DNA from: JADZAA01 sp039810485
GTDB taxonomy: Bacteria > Bacteroidota > Ignavibacteria > Kapaibacteriales > UBA961
DNA: 32,153 bases
Reading direction: 5' to 3'
NCBI GenBank assembly: GCA_039810485.1
Contig: JBDHXA010000030.1
Coordinates: 1-32,153 of the forward strand
Each line of letters begins with the position of its first letter. Position 1 is the stretch's first letter. A program made the position numbers and the translations under genes. The notes under the pieces were generated by a model that was given only the letters and a program-made list of their open reading frames with translations, made no database searches and was not told the DNA's origin. Below, piece by piece: positions 1-8,575 of the stretch.

Positions 1-152
1 TGTTGTACAACCTCTAAGATAATTAGAGTTACTTAATTTGCCCTCTTTCTATAAACGTTTAGGACGCTATTGATTCTTTGATAATATTTTGCTATTTACT
101 TTAAAAGTGTGTGCATATTCGAATCTTATTGGCGAAGCTCTTTGATTTACAT

Positions 153-887
153 TTAGTCTTCTTCAATGTCATCATCCATGTTGCTCCGTACAATACGAAA
201 AATATGTCTTATAAATCCAGCGATAAGATAGAGCATCATAGCCGGAAATATAGCAATGCCTTTTGTAATTATGGCTGCTATAATCGCAGCTACAATCATT
301 ATCGAAAATAACGGACGCTGCCGCAACGATTTAGGTGTAAATCTCGGCATATTTTCAAATTGCACGCGGCTAATCATAGCCAGCGACACAATTATCGTTA
401 CAAAATAATATAAAGCAGGGTTTAGATTTAATGGCAATAGTTTCGACGGTTCAAAAAATACAGCATAAGAAAGAAGTGAAATAGCTCCGGCAGGTATTGG
501 CATTCCGGTAAAATATTGCTTGTCGGCATAGCCCGTCAATTCAGCATTGAATCTTGCGAGGCGATAGATGCCTGCAAGAGCAGGAAGCGAAGCCAGCAGC
601 AGACCGATATCGCCAATCGGCTGAAAATACAGTTTATAGAGCATGAATGAAGGAGCTACGCCAAATGAAACAGCATCACAAAGAGAATCCAATTCTACTC
701 CAAGTTCGCTGGTTGATTTTGTCAGTCGAGCTACAACGCCATCGAGAGCATCAAAAATGCCGGCAAGTAAAATAAATAATGCCGCGTCATACATTTTGTC
801 ATCGGAAATATACACTATTGCCGTAAATCCAGAAAAAAGATTCGCCAAGGTAAAGAGATTAGGAATGACTGAGCGAGTAATTCGCAT
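153..887 (-). CDS. pssA: CDP-diacylglycerol--serine O-phosphatidyltransferase
   Basis: This membrane enzyme transfers phosphatidate from CDP-diacylglycerol to serine, the first step toward phosphatidylserine and phosphatidylethanolamine. The complete CDP-alcohol phosphatidyltransferase signature is visible: D49-G50-x2-A53-R54-x8-G63-x3-D67-x3-D71, which holds the metal and the CDP head group. The 244 residues are mostly hydrophobic, with several membrane segments, and end in an acidic tail (DDDIEED). The start lies 4 bases after the coaE stop, so the two are probably cotranscribed. PssA is preferred over phosphatidylglycerophosphate synthase because of the N-terminal PNLFTLANLFSGF stretch and the length, both typical of bacterial type II PssA. 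The exact alcohol substrate is inferred from the family. Confidence 0.9.
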   Translation of the reverse strand: MRITRSVIPNLFTLANLFSGFTAIVYISDDKMYDAALFILLAGIFDALDGVVARLTKSTSELGVELDSLCDAVSFGVAPSFMLYKLYFQPIGDIGLLLASLPALAGIYRLARFNAELTGYADKQYFTGMPIPAGAISLLSYAVFFEPSKLLPLNLNPALYYFVTIIVSLAMISRVQFENMPRFTPKSLRQRPLFSIMIVAAIIAAIITKGIAIFPAMMLYLIAGFIRHIFRIVRSNMDDDIEED

Positions 888-891
888 ATTG

Positions 892-1578
892 CTATAGCTC
901 CTCGTCAGATTCGTCTTCGTTGTGTTTTGCAGGCAGGATGGGTAGCAGTTCAGCGATGAATTTTGCTGACTTTTGCAGTTCTTCTAATGTTCCATTATTT
1001 TCTATAAGAAAATCAGCAAGAGATTTTTTCTGATCGTCTGGATATTGTGCGTTTATTCGCAATTGAATTTGTTCGGCAGTGAATCCAGTGCGCTGAATCA
1101 CTCGTTCTATGCGTATTTTTTCAGATGCCGTAACCAAAATTATATAGTCAAAAGCATTAGTTAATCCAGCTTCAAACAGCAAAGCAATATCAACCACTAT
1201 AATTTTCGAATCATTTTCGCGCAGAGATTCTATAGCGAGCCAAATCTGGTCAAGCACGCGAGGATGCACAATGCGATTCATTGCTTGCAAACGTTGACTA
1301 TGCTCAGTTGTATTTCCAAATATTTGCTTAGAAATAATGTCTTTATTTAATGTGTTATCAGCCCTAAATATTGAATTCCCAAGTAATTGTTGCAACTCTG
1401 CTCTTACATGTGCATCTTGTTCGATAATTGTGGCAGCAATAGCATCAGCATCTAACACATCATAGCCGTAAGAGCGAAACACAGTGGCAACAGAAGATTT
1501 GCCGCTGCCGATTCCACCGGTTATGCCTACAAGTATTGTACTGTCTTCTTCGGTCATCTTATAAACAAGCTCATACAT
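892..1578 (-). CDS. coaE: Dephospho-CoA kinase
   Basis: CoaE phosphorylates the 3'-hydroxyl of dephospho-CoA with ATP, the last step of coenzyme A synthesis in the cytosol. A P-loop (GITGGIGSGKSS, residues 18-29) lies near the N terminus, followed by the family's DADAIA and RIVHPRV stretches and the LLFEAGL segment. At 228 residues it is slightly longer than usual because of an acidic tail (EDESDEEL). The first ATG is used here, but a second ATG seven codons on (1557) gives a start closer to the usual distance from the P-loop, so the N terminus is uncertain. It is followed directly by pssA. Confidence 0.92.
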   Translation of the reverse strand: MYELVYKMTEEDSTILVGITGGIGSGKSSVATVFRSYGYDVLDADAIAATIIEQDAHVRAELQQLLGNSIFRADNTLNKDIISKQIFGNTTEHSQRLQAMNRIVHPRVLDQIWLAIESLRENDSKIIVVDIALLFEAGLTNAFDYIILVTASEKIRIERVIQRTGFTAEQIQLRINAQYPDDQKKSLADFLIENNGTLEELQKSAKFIAELLPILPAKHNEDESDEEL

Positions 1579-1592
1579 TTCAAGATAATTGA

Positions 1593-1605
1593 ATGTAAAT
1601 TACAT
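1593..1605. promoter_or_regulatory. 13-base palindrome in the coaE / Yip1 divergent spacer
   Basis: ATGTAA-A-TTACAT is a perfect odd-centred palindrome 15 bases upstream of the coaE ATG. Its right half (TTACATCT) recurs as a direct copy at about 1621-1628. The 144-base spacer separates divergent genes, so an operator is plausible. It is AT-rich, so chance is a real alternative. I saw no convincing promoter elements for either gene. Confidence 0.2.
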
Positions 1606-1722
1606 CTTTTTTTTCGGAATTTACATCTGTTTTGACTTTAAATTCTGATAAGACAGAACCTTTTTTAGTTGAAGAACATTCTTATAGATTTCTAACAAAG
1701 ACATAATAATCAATAAAACGAA

Positions 1723-2511
1723 ATGACTGAAACAAATAATCAATCTCAACAGCCAATGCATAATCCTGATTTACGGGCAGCTGCTTGGCTTAAGGTTTTT
1801 ACGGAGATTTGGCTGGGAAGAGGAAAAACGTTGAAAGCACTTGCAAGCGAATGGCGTAAAATTATCGCTGCTGGTTTGCTGCTCTACATCGTGGGTCATG
1901 TTTTTTCGCTTTATATTTACTCGCAAAATTCTGCTATTCGCTCTGAGAACGAAGCTTTCCTTCGCGCCGGCAATGCTTTTGTAAAATCGCCTAATTCGAC
2001 GAAACAAATAGCGTCTGACTCGTCCGAACAGCACAAGCAGAACCCTACTCAATCATTTGATTTTACAACAACTTCAGCAGTACAATCTGGATTGATAGAC
2101 GGCATAAAAAGCTTAGTTTTTGTCTCGCTTCTATTTTGGCTTTATTTCTCGTTAATCGGAGGCGGCATTTCCTACAAATCAATTATAGCCGGAACAAGCA
2201 GCGGCTTAATCATTGCATCTGCTGGGATGCTGCTAACTTCCTTGCTTCAAAATGCAACCGGAAGCCTGAGGATAGCACCAAATGCGGGTATATTTATCGT
2301 TCCTGTCGAATTTCCTTGGCTATACGGTTTTCTTACCAATATCGGAATTTTTCCACTTTGGGAATATATTGCAATTGGTTTATCTCTGGCGTATGTTGCG
2401 CATTACCGACCTAAAATAGGAGTTCTTGTCGGCCTCATAGCTTACTGCACAATGTTAGGAATTACTGGAGCCATGGCGTGGATTGGCAAATTGATTACTG
2501 CTCATATTTAA
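1723..2511 (+). CDS. Yip1-like multi-pass membrane protein, function unknown
   Basis: A 262-residue integral membrane protein and the only well supported plus-strand gene in the window. A soluble N-terminal stretch of about 45 residues precedes a first membrane helix (about 46-66). A polar Ser/Gln/Lys-rich segment follows (about 70-115), then four or so tightly packed helices to the C terminus. The arrangement of a polar N terminus, four or five helices and Gly-rich helix ends resembles Yip1-family proteins (PF04893) common in this phylum, but I see no diagnostic motif. The gene is divergent from coaE-pssA and convergent with the next gene, whose stop lies 8 bases away. A role in membrane organisation would be a guess. 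Confidence 0.6.
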   Translation: MTETNNQSQQPMHNPDLRAAAWLKVFTEIWLGRGKTLKALASEWRKIIAAGLLLYIVGHVFSLYIYSQNSAIRSENEAFLRAGNAFVKSPNSTKQIASDSSEQHKQNPTQSFDFTTTSAVQSGLIDGIKSLVFVSLLFWLYFSLIGGGISYKSIIAGTSSGLIIASAGMLLTSLLQNATGSLRIAPNAGIFIVPVEFPWLYGFLTNIGIFPLWEYIAIGLSLAYVAHYRPKIGVLVGLIAYCTMLGITGAMAWIGKLITAHI

Positions 2512-2519
2512 AGAATCAA

Positions 2520-3218
2520 CTAATTTTGAGGAACTGACACAACTTTTACATCACACGTTACAACTGCTGTTTTATCGGATAAATTAGATGTAAGAGTAAA
2601 AATGTAACCAATTGCCCTATTACCGCAAAGCATAGCCGGCACATAATATGTTTTATCGCCGCCAAGCCCCAAAGCAATAAAAACTTCATCTTTTGATTGA
2701 GTTGCCGAGCGTAATGCTTTCGTAATTGAATCTGCATAGTAAGCAGCTTTATTCGGATCAGTAAATATAGTGTCAAAAGAAACACCCGTCAAATGCTCAT
2801 CAGTAAAAGTCAGGCGATAGCGCTCTTTCACTCCTTCTTTTCCGCTGTCAATAGCAATATTTCCACGCACGCTAAGACCGGCTTGTTCAAAGTTTTTCTT
2901 TACACGTTCAGTTGTTGCCGGCAGCGGCAGAAATACATTTCCCAAAGTCCCATGAATACTGACTCCTTCACAAATCACGTTTTGCAAATTCTTTTCTTTG
3001 GCAGAAACGTTAGGATTGCGAACACTCCCACACTTTTTGCCCGCTTTACAGTATGAACAATTGTTGCATGTTGCGCCACATACATTGCACAGCACTGTTC
3101 CGTTGCATTTTTGGCGATTTGTCGTCTTGCTATCAGCGTTTATTACTGTGAAGCAGAAAGAAAGTAATAATAGTGCTCCAACAATTGTTTTTAATATTGT
3201 TTTTAATATTGTTCCCAT
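2520..3218 (-). CDS. Secreted protein with an N-terminal cysteine cluster, unknown
   Basis: I do not recognise this 232-residue protein. An N-terminal hydrophobic signal (about residues 4-28) predicts export. Straight after it are seven cysteines in 26 residues: C38, C44, C47, C51, C54, C57 and C63 (spacing x5, x2, x3, x2, x2, x5). The pattern suits a metal site or a small disulfide knot. The rest (about 80-232) is a mixed soluble domain with three scattered cysteines. C22 lies inside the signal and SFC-F is not a good lipobox, so a lipoprotein is possible but unlikely. The coding start includes a tandem 12-base repeat that duplicates the residues around ILKT. The gene sits downstream of lpdA, past a hairpin, so it is probably expressed separately. 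Confidence 0.7.
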   Translation of the reverse strand: MGTILKTILKTIVGALLLLSFCFTVINADSKTTNRQKCNGTVLCNVCGATCNNCSYCKAGKKCGSVRNPNVSAKEKNLQNVICEGVSIHGTLGNVFLPLPATTERVKKNFEQAGLSVRGNIAIDSGKEGVKERYRLTFTDEHLTGVSFDTIFTDPNKAAYYADSITKALRSATQSKDEVFIALGLGGDKTYYVPAMLCGNRAIGYIFTLTSNLSDKTAVVTCDVKVVSVPQN

Positions 3219-3236
3219 TATACATTACCTGAATAG

Positions 3237-3272
3237 ACAAAGCCCGTTAAATACTTTTTTAACGGGCTGTAT
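3237..3272 (-). terminator. Hairpin terminator after lpdA
   Basis: The 10-base-pair stem AGCCCGTTAA / TTAACGGGCT (3241-3250 with 3259-3268) has an 8-base loop and lies just past the lpdA stop. On the minus-strand transcript it is followed by UUUGUCUAUU, a weak U-tract. It fits an intrinsic terminator for lpdA with moderate strength. Confidence 0.6.
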
Positions 3273-3281
3273 TAGAATTTC

Positions 3282-4685
3282 TTAGATATTTACCGCTTCG
3301 TTCCAACCGACTGCCGCCGCTTCCATTATAGCTTCAGAGAGTGTTGGATGCGCATGAATAGTTTTGAATATCATAGGGCCAGTTGCTTCGAGAGCGCGAG
3401 CAAGCCCAAGTTCGCCAATCATTTCTGTAACATCAGCTCCGATTAGATGAGCGCCGAGCAACTCGCCATATTTGGCGTCGAAAACCATTTTTACAAATCC
3501 CTCGGACTTGCCAATGCCATGCGCCTTGCCATTGGCACTAAACGGAAATTTACCAATTTTCACATCATACCCTGCTTCGCGAGCTTTTGCCTCGGTAAGT
3601 CCGATGCTTGCTATTTGAGGATTGCAATATGTGCAGCCCGGAATATTGCTATAATCAACTCCATCTGTTTTATGCCCAGCGATAAATTCCGCACAAACAA
3701 TACCCTCAGCGCTTGCTTTATGCGCCAACCACGGCGGACCGGCAATGTCGCCTATTGCATAGACACATTCAATATTTGTGCGCATATATTTATCTGTTTT
3801 GATCCATCCTCGCTCTATGCAAACTCCGAGCTGCTCTAAGCCAAGATTTTCGATATTTCCTTGCACACCAATAGCATTCAAAGCCAGATCAGCAGTTAGA
3901 ATTTCTTGTGCGCCGTCTTTTTTCTGCACTATTACCTCAACGCCTGAACCTTTTGCTTTGGCTGATAGAACGCGAGTTTCAGTCATAAGATTTATGCCTG
4001 CTTTGCGAAATTGCCGTTCTAATTCTTTAGATATTTCTTCATCTTCTACCGGCACAATGTTTTTCTGCATTTCAATAATGGTAACCTTCGCACCAAAACC
4101 ATTATAGAAATATGCAAATTCCACTCCAATAGCTCCCGCTCCCATAACAATAAGCGAGCTTGGAATATTTTGCTGCATCATTGCTTCTGTGCTTGTAAGC
4201 ACTTTTACGCGATCAACATCAATTCCGGGGAACATGCGAGGTCTTGCTCCCGTAGCAATTATTATATTTTTTGCTTCAATAACATCAGTTGTTTTTCCAG
4301 ATTCATCGTGCACTTCTATCCGATTGCGCGAAGAGAGCTTAGCATTGCCTTTTACTAATTGTACTTTGTATTTTTTGAAAAGAAATTGCACACCGTTGCT
4401 CATTTTGTCTGCTACTCCGCGACTGCGTTTAATAACTTGCGCAAAATCAACTGTTACGTCTTTGATGCCAAATCCATAATCAGCAGCATGTTTCAAAAAA
4501 ATTGCATATTCCGCACTTTTTAATAGAGCTTTACTTGGAATACATCCAACATTCAAACATACTCCGCCAAGCTTCTCACGCTCTACACAAATTGTTTTTA
4601 GGCCAAGTTGAGAGGCGCGAATTGCAGCAACATAGCCGCCAGGGCCGCTTCCGATAACTACGACATCGCATTGATGCTGATTCAT
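3282..4685 (-). CDS. lpdA: Dihydrolipoyl dehydrogenase (E3)
   Basis: This FAD flavoprotein reoxidises dihydrolipoyl groups of 2-oxoacid dehydrogenase or glycine-cleavage complexes and passes electrons to NAD+. The FAD site GSGPGG is near residue 12. The redox disulfide is C43 and C48 in GGVCLNVGCIPSK, the NAD-binding GAGAIGVEFA stretch is central, and the C-terminal catalytic dyad is H446/E451 in HAHPTLSEAI. The length of 467 residues is standard. The ATG is preceded by a good Shine-Dalgarno sequence (AAGGATAGGAAT). lipA lies 134 bases upstream on the same strand, which joins lipoate synthesis with its use. No E1 or E2 genes are in the window. Confidence 0.96.
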   Translation of the reverse strand: MNQHQCDVVVIGSGPGGYVAAIRASQLGLKTICVEREKLGGVCLNVGCIPSKALLKSAEYAIFLKHAADYGFGIKDVTVDFAQVIKRSRGVADKMSNGVQFLFKKYKVQLVKGNAKLSSRNRIEVHDESGKTTDVIEAKNIIIATGARPRMFPGIDVDRVKVLTSTEAMMQQNIPSSLIVMGAGAIGVEFAYFYNGFGAKVTIIEMQKNIVPVEDEEISKELERQFRKAGINLMTETRVLSAKAKGSGVEVIVQKKDGAQEILTADLALNAIGVQGNIENLGLEQLGVCIERGWIKTDKYMRTNIECVYAIGDIAGPPWLAHKASAEGIVCAEFIAGHKTDGVDYSNIPGCTYCNPQIASIGLTEAKAREAGYDVKIGKFPFSANGKAHGIGKSEGFVKMVFDAKYGELLGAHLIGADVTEMIGELGLARALEATGPMIFKTIHAHPTLSEAIMEAAAVGWNEAVNI

Positions 4686-4732
4686 ATTCCTATCCTTTTC
4701 ATAAATATCTACTAAATTAAAATTAACAAGTG

Positions 4733-4764
4733 CAAATCTATAAATTAAATTGAACCAATTAGAA
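4733..4764 (-). promoter_or_regulatory. Possible Bacteroidota-type promoter of lpdA
   Basis: On the minus strand TAGATTTG (4733-4740) matches the TAnnTTTG -7 element, about 48 bases before the lpdA ATG. The -33 position reads TTCT instead of TTTG, so the match is partial. The 10-mer CAATTAGAAG occurs at 4756-4765, over the -33 zone, and again at 4792-4801. Confidence 0.3.
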
Positions 4765-4819
4765 GTAATTCTTCTGTCTGTTTTTAATTTTCAATTAGAA
4801 GCGTAATAATATAATAAAT

Positions 4820-5698
4820 TCAAACATGCTGTTCGGCATGATATGAACTTCTGACAAGTGGACCAGACGAAACGACCCTGAAGCCCATTTCAAGTCCTAT
4901 TCGGCGATATTCGGCAAATTCATCCGGATGAACAAACCTATCAACAGGAATATGGTTTTTTGTCGGCTGCAAATACTGCCCTAAAGTAAGAATATCAACT
5001 CCAACATTTCTCAAATCATGCATTATCTCTAATACTTCATTATAAGTTTCGCCGAGCCCCAGCATAGCTCCTGTTTTGGTTCTCATTCCTTGTGTCTTTG
5101 CTTCTTTAAGCACAGACAAAGCCCATTGATATTTTCCTTGAGGACGAACTTGACGATAAAGTCGCGGCACTGTTTCGGTATTATGAGCTAAAATATCAGG
5201 ATGAGCATCAATAACTCGTTGTAAATTTGAGAAATTACATTTAAAATCAGGAATTAGCACCTCAATGGTAACGTCGGAATTCATTTCTCTCACAGCGCAA
5301 ATTGTATCAGCCCAAGCAGAAGATCCTCCATCTTTTAATTCATCACGGTCAACGCTTGTTATCACCGCGTGACGTAATTTCATTGAAGCGACTGCCTCGG
5401 CAATTCGACGCGGCTCTTCGGGGTCTATGGCCAAAGGTCTTCCTGTCTTAACAGCACAGAAAGCACAAGATCTTGTGCAAATATCCCCTAAAATCATAAA
5501 TGTTGCTGTTCCTGCTCCCCAGCACTCAGCTATATTTGGACAATGCGCTTCCTCACATACAGTATGCAATTTTTTTGAGCGCATCATTGTTTTGATGGCA
5601 GAGTATGAATCTCCTCCCGGTGCTCTTACTTTAAGCCAATCCGGACGTCTTGTCTGCGTAGGATTAGTTTGGGATGTCTGCAATTCTATATTATCCAT
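4820..5698 (-). CDS. lipA: Lipoyl synthase (radical SAM)
   Basis: LipA inserts two sulfurs into protein-bound octanoyl groups to make the lipoyl cofactor. Both iron-sulfur clusters can be assigned: the auxiliary cluster by C48-x4-C53-x5-C59, and the radical-SAM cluster by C74-x3-C78-x2-C81 (CTRSCAFC). The C-terminal RSSYHA motif, whose serine ligates the auxiliary cluster, is present at about R283-S-S-Y286. The 292-residue length is normal. No octanoyl transferase gene is adjacent. The gene follows the T9SS cargo gene by 32 bases and precedes lpdA. Confidence 0.97.
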   Translation of the reverse strand: MDNIELQTSQTNPTQTRRPDWLKVRAPGGDSYSAIKTMMRSKKLHTVCEEAHCPNIAECWGAGTATFMILGDICTRSCAFCAVKTGRPLAIDPEEPRRIAEAVASMKLRHAVITSVDRDELKDGGSSAWADTICAVREMNSDVTIEVLIPDFKCNFSNLQRVIDAHPDILAHNTETVPRLYRQVRPQGKYQWALSVLKEAKTQGMRTKTGAMLGLGETYNEVLEIMHDLRNVGVDILTLGQYLQPTKNHIPVDRFVHPDEFAEYRRIGLEMGFRVVSSGPLVRSSYHAEQHV

Positions 5699-5730
5699 GT
5701 ATTTTTCTAATAAATCAGTATGGTTGGAAA

Positions 5731-6498
5731 TTATTGCTTTACAAATGTTCCAATCATGCGTTTTTGAGTAGCATCAACAACGCTTAACGCATACACTCCA
5801 GAGTGAAGATCTGAGATTGAGAGAGTTGAGTCAGAAAATTTTGAGGCATGATATGTTTTGCCATAAATATCAGTAATCTCTATTTGCTCAATATTTTGCA
5901 ATCCGTGAATGACAATAAAATTCGATGCAGGGTTGGGAAATATTACATTTGAAATCACATCTTCTTCTACTCCTGTAGTTTTTGGATGATAGTATGCTTT
6001 TGCAATAAATGAGTCTGCATTTTCATTTGATACTATATTGACTTTTTTGGAATCTAAATTAAACTTAGCTGTTTGTCCGTTAGTTTTCCTATCATAAATA
6101 ACAATAGAGTCAATGCCGGATTGAAGCGGATATTCCCATCTAAAGTATATTGGATCAAAATTCCTAGCGGATGCAGGCTGAACTTCGATACGAAATTCTT
6201 TATATATTTGTTGTGATTCGTTGCTAAGTTTTCTGAAATCTCTATAACAATACTCATGTTCTTCAGTTGGAAGCATTAGTAACGCATGCATACCATTTGG
6301 AGGATGTCCGGGTTTTTCACTTTCTCCCATTGCTGGATCGCGTCCGTCGGTAGCTTCTATATCTAAACCAAAATACAATTGCACTCCTTTATTATCCTTA
6401 TCTACAACTGAAAGGATTGTCTCTATATGCTTTGGCTGACTAAATAATGATATAACATTAATCAATACAACAAATGTTGTAAAAAGTATGAATTTCAT
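5731..6498 (-). CDS. Secreted protein with a type IX secretion sorting tail
   Basis: A 255-residue exported protein. Residues 1-20 (MKFILFTTFVVLINVISLFS) form a Sec signal peptide. The middle (about 22-175) is a beta-rich domain I cannot assign. The last 75 or so residues match the Por-secretion C-terminal domain: NVIFPNPASNFIVI, then DIYGK, then SDLHSGVYALSVVD, with a basic end. This tail directs proteins across the outer membrane by the type IX system in Bacteroidota and relatives, and is the clearest phylum marker here. The substrate or role is unknown. The neighbours lipA and lpdA give no hint about its job. Confidence 0.85.
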   Translation of the reverse strand: MKFILFTTFVVLINVISLFSQPKHIETILSVVDKDNKGVQLYFGLDIEATDGRDPAMGESEKPGHPPNGMHALLMLPTEEHEYCYRDFRKLSNESQQIYKEFRIEVQPASARNFDPIYFRWEYPLQSGIDSIVIYDRKTNGQTAKFNLDSKKVNIVSNENADSFIAKAYYHPKTTGVEEDVISNVIFPNPASNFIVIHGLQNIEQIEITDIYGKTYHASKFSDSTLSISDLHSGVYALSVVDATQKRMIGTFVKQ

Positions 6499-6670
6499 AA
6501 TGTAAAGACAAGATAAATGAATAATAAGCTTAGTGACGAACTAAATATTACTAAATTATGTTGGCAAGTAATTTCATTTGATGAAAAAAATGGAATTACA
6601 TAAATATCTATATGTCCAATTCAAATTCACGATATTTTCTACATTCAGATTTTATTTTTTTTAACTGCTG

Positions 6671-6706
6671 TTAAAAAAAATAGGACGCATGAATATCATG
6701 CGTCCT
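6671..6706 (-). terminator. Rho-independent terminator of the ribosomal operon
   Basis: A perfect 11-base-pair stem (AGGACGCATGA / TCATGCGTCCT, 6682-6692 with 6696-6706) has a 3-base loop. On the minus-strand transcript it is followed at once by AUUUUUUUU. It lies 28 bases past the rplQ stop, ends the long minus-strand run and is the strongest terminator in the window. Confidence 0.93.
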
Positions 6707-6734
6707 GTAAACACTCGTAAGTATGTAATGTACT

Positions 6735-7433
6735 TTATATTTTGCCTACGTCGGATTTACTTTCCTCTGCCGTTTCATTCTCAATATTATTTACTTCGTC
6801 TGTCGGAGTTTCTGCTATTTCGGGAACGTGCTGTTCCGTATCAGCTATATTAGTTTCCTCACGCAGCTCATCAGCCGGAGTTTCATGGGATACGGTTACA
6901 ATATTTTCTGCAACAGAAGAAACTACTTTTATTGAATCCTCAGCTAAAATATTTTCTTTTTTTGTTGCTAACAATGCAGCAGAATGTTTATGGGTGAGTT
7001 TACTATTCTTCGCTTTCGGAATAGTAGCTTCAAAAAAATCAACTAGCTCTATACTAGCTATTCTGCCGGCATCTCCGCGTCGCTGCCCAAGTTTAACAAT
7101 TCTCAGATAACCACCATTACGATGCTCAACTTTTGGCGCAATTGTTTCAAACAAATGTTGAAGAACTGCTTTTTTACGGATAGTTTTTGCAACTATTCGA
7201 CGGTTGTGAATATCAATTGTTTGATTAGCGGTTAATTGTTTGTTATTCTCATTAGCAAGCGCATGCTTTGCACGTGTAATCAACGGTTCAGCAAAACGTC
7301 TTAATTCCTTAGCTTTTGCTTCTGTTGTTACAATACGCTTATGCTCAAAAAGAGAAGTTGCCAAATTACCTAGCAATGCTTTTCTATGGCTTGCAGTACG
7401 TTTTAGTTTTCTTCCAGCTCGATTATGAATCAT
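6735..7433 (-). CDS. rplQ: Ribosomal protein L17 with a long acidic tail
   Basis: The 50S protein L17 occupies roughly the first 130 residues (MIHNRAGRKLKRTASHRKAL to the GRIASIELVDFF region). About 100 further residues are low in complexity and rich in Glu, Thr, Asn and Ala, giving 232 in total, whereas the usual length is 120-165. Extended L17 tails occur in Bacteroidota and relatives. The role of this one is unknown. It is the last gene of the cluster, 34 bases after rpoA and just before the terminator. Confidence 0.95.
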   Translation of the reverse strand: MIHNRAGRKLKRTASHRKALLGNLATSLFEHKRIVTTEAKAKELRRFAEPLITRAKHALANENNKQLTANQTIDIHNRRIVAKTIRKKAVLQHLFETIAPKVEHRNGGYLRIVKLGQRRGDAGRIASIELVDFFEATIPKAKNSKLTHKHSAALLATKKENILAEDSIKVVSSVAENIVTVSHETPADELREETNIADTEQHVPEIAETPTDEVNNIENETAEESKSDVGKI

Positions 7434-7467
7434 GATTCAATCCTTTTTAATAGGTAAGTGTAAGAAA

Positions 7468-8484
7468 TTATTCAACACTTACCTGTTTGGGTTCATCGTT
7501 AATATATTTTTCTACATTCATTCCAAATTGTAAATTATGGTATTTTACAACGTCGTCTAATTCTGAGAGCGACTTGCGGCCAAAGTTTCGGAACTTTAGC
7601 AAATCTTGTTGAGTAAGCTTAACCAATTCTCCTAATGTTTTGATATTTGCAGCTTTTAGACAATTGTGCGCACGAACTGAAAGCTCAAGTTCTTCGACAG
7701 GCATTAACAGCATCGTGCGAATTCTTTTACGCTCAGCTTCCTTAACTTCATCATCGCCCGATATCATCAAATCTTCTTTATGATCTTTATTTTCTTTAAC
7801 ATTAATAAAGATATCAATATGCTGGCGTATAATTTCAGCAGCATCTTGAACTGCTTCTTGCGGAGTTATAGTACCATCTGTTGTTACAGTTAGCATTAAT
7901 TTTTCGTAATCTGTTTTTTGTCCGACACGAAACGGCTCAACATTGTAAATTACATTTCTTATCGGAGTATAAATAGCATCTATTGGGATCATACCTACGG
8001 GAAAATCTGTTGTTTGCTGATCTTCGGAGGGAACATATCCCTTGCCTCTTCCGATTCGCAATTCAATGTTAATTTCAGCGCCTTTCGAGAGAGTTGCAAT
8101 ATGATGTCCCGGGTTCATCACCTCTATTTGTGCCGAAGCGCTTTCTTCAATGGCTTTTGCAGTCCAAGTATAAGGGCCATTGAGGGTTAGATTAATTTTG
8201 TTTGTTTTCTTGTCTAAAAGATTAATTCTTACCTCTTTTAGGTTAAGAATAATCTCACACATATCTTCCACTACATTTGGTATTGTTTGAAATTCATGTA
8301 GCACTCCATCAATACGGACACCCACAATAGCAGCACCCGGCGTGGTTGATAGCAACACTCTGCGAAGTGTGTTTCCAATAGTAACACCATATCCTTCTTC
8401 TAAAGGTTGCATAATAAAGCGTGCCTGCACTGAACTGTCATATTCAATTTGAACTTGTTCGGGCATTTGCATTGATATATTCAT
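7468..8484 (-). CDS. rpoA: RNA polymerase alpha subunit
   Basis: The 338-residue protein has the alpha N-terminal dimerisation domain (about 1-235: YGVTIGNTLRRVLLST and GRGKGYVPSEDQ) and a linker rich in Lys, Glu and Asp. The C-terminal domain (about 255-325) has the helix-hairpin-helix LVKLTQQDLLKFRNFGRKSL, which contacts UP elements and activators. The ATG has AAGG a few bases upstream. The gene follows rpsK directly, where rpsD would normally lie between them. Confidence 0.98.
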   Translation of the reverse strand: MNISMQMPEQVQIEYDSSVQARFIMQPLEEGYGVTIGNTLRRVLLSTTPGAAIVGVRIDGVLHEFQTIPNVVEDMCEIILNLKEVRINLLDKKTNKINLTLNGPYTWTAKAIEESASAQIEVMNPGHHIATLSKGAEINIELRIGRGKGYVPSEDQQTTDFPVGMIPIDAIYTPIRNVIYNVEPFRVGQKTDYEKLMLTVTTDGTITPQEAVQDAAEIIRQHIDIFINVKENKDHKEDLMISGDDEVKEAERKRIRTMLLMPVEELELSVRAHNCLKAANIKTLGELVKLTQQDLLKFRNFGRKSLSELDDVVKYHNLQFGMNVEKYINDEPKQVSVE

Positions 8485-8558
8485 ACTAGCCTTCCAAATC
8501 GTTAGTAAACCAATAACTTCTTAAAAGTTAATTTTAAAATGGTCTTTAAGGTGTAAAA

Positions 8559-8575
8559 TTTTAGCTTAGCTAAAA
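8559..8575 (-). promoter_or_regulatory. Hairpin in the rpsK-rpoA spacer
   Basis: TTTTAGC-TTA-GCTAAAA is a perfect 7-base-pair inverted repeat in the 112-base spacer between rpsK and rpoA. In the transcript the stem is followed by UUUUAC. It could be a weak attenuator or processing site, but it is AT-rich and may be chance. Confidence 0.25.

Noticed and set aside
1..152. Small hairpin CTCTAA-GATAA-TTAGAG (12-28) and palindrome GTTGTACAAC as a terminator or operator past pssA
   Set aside because: The stem is only six AT-rich pairs without a U-run in the minus direction, and it is over 100 bases from the pssA stop.
2136..2414. Overlapping plus-strand frame inside the Yip1-like gene, and the many 60-130 codon plus-strand frames across the ribosomal cluster
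   Set aside because: They lie antisense to or out of frame with well-supported proteins and show no family features.
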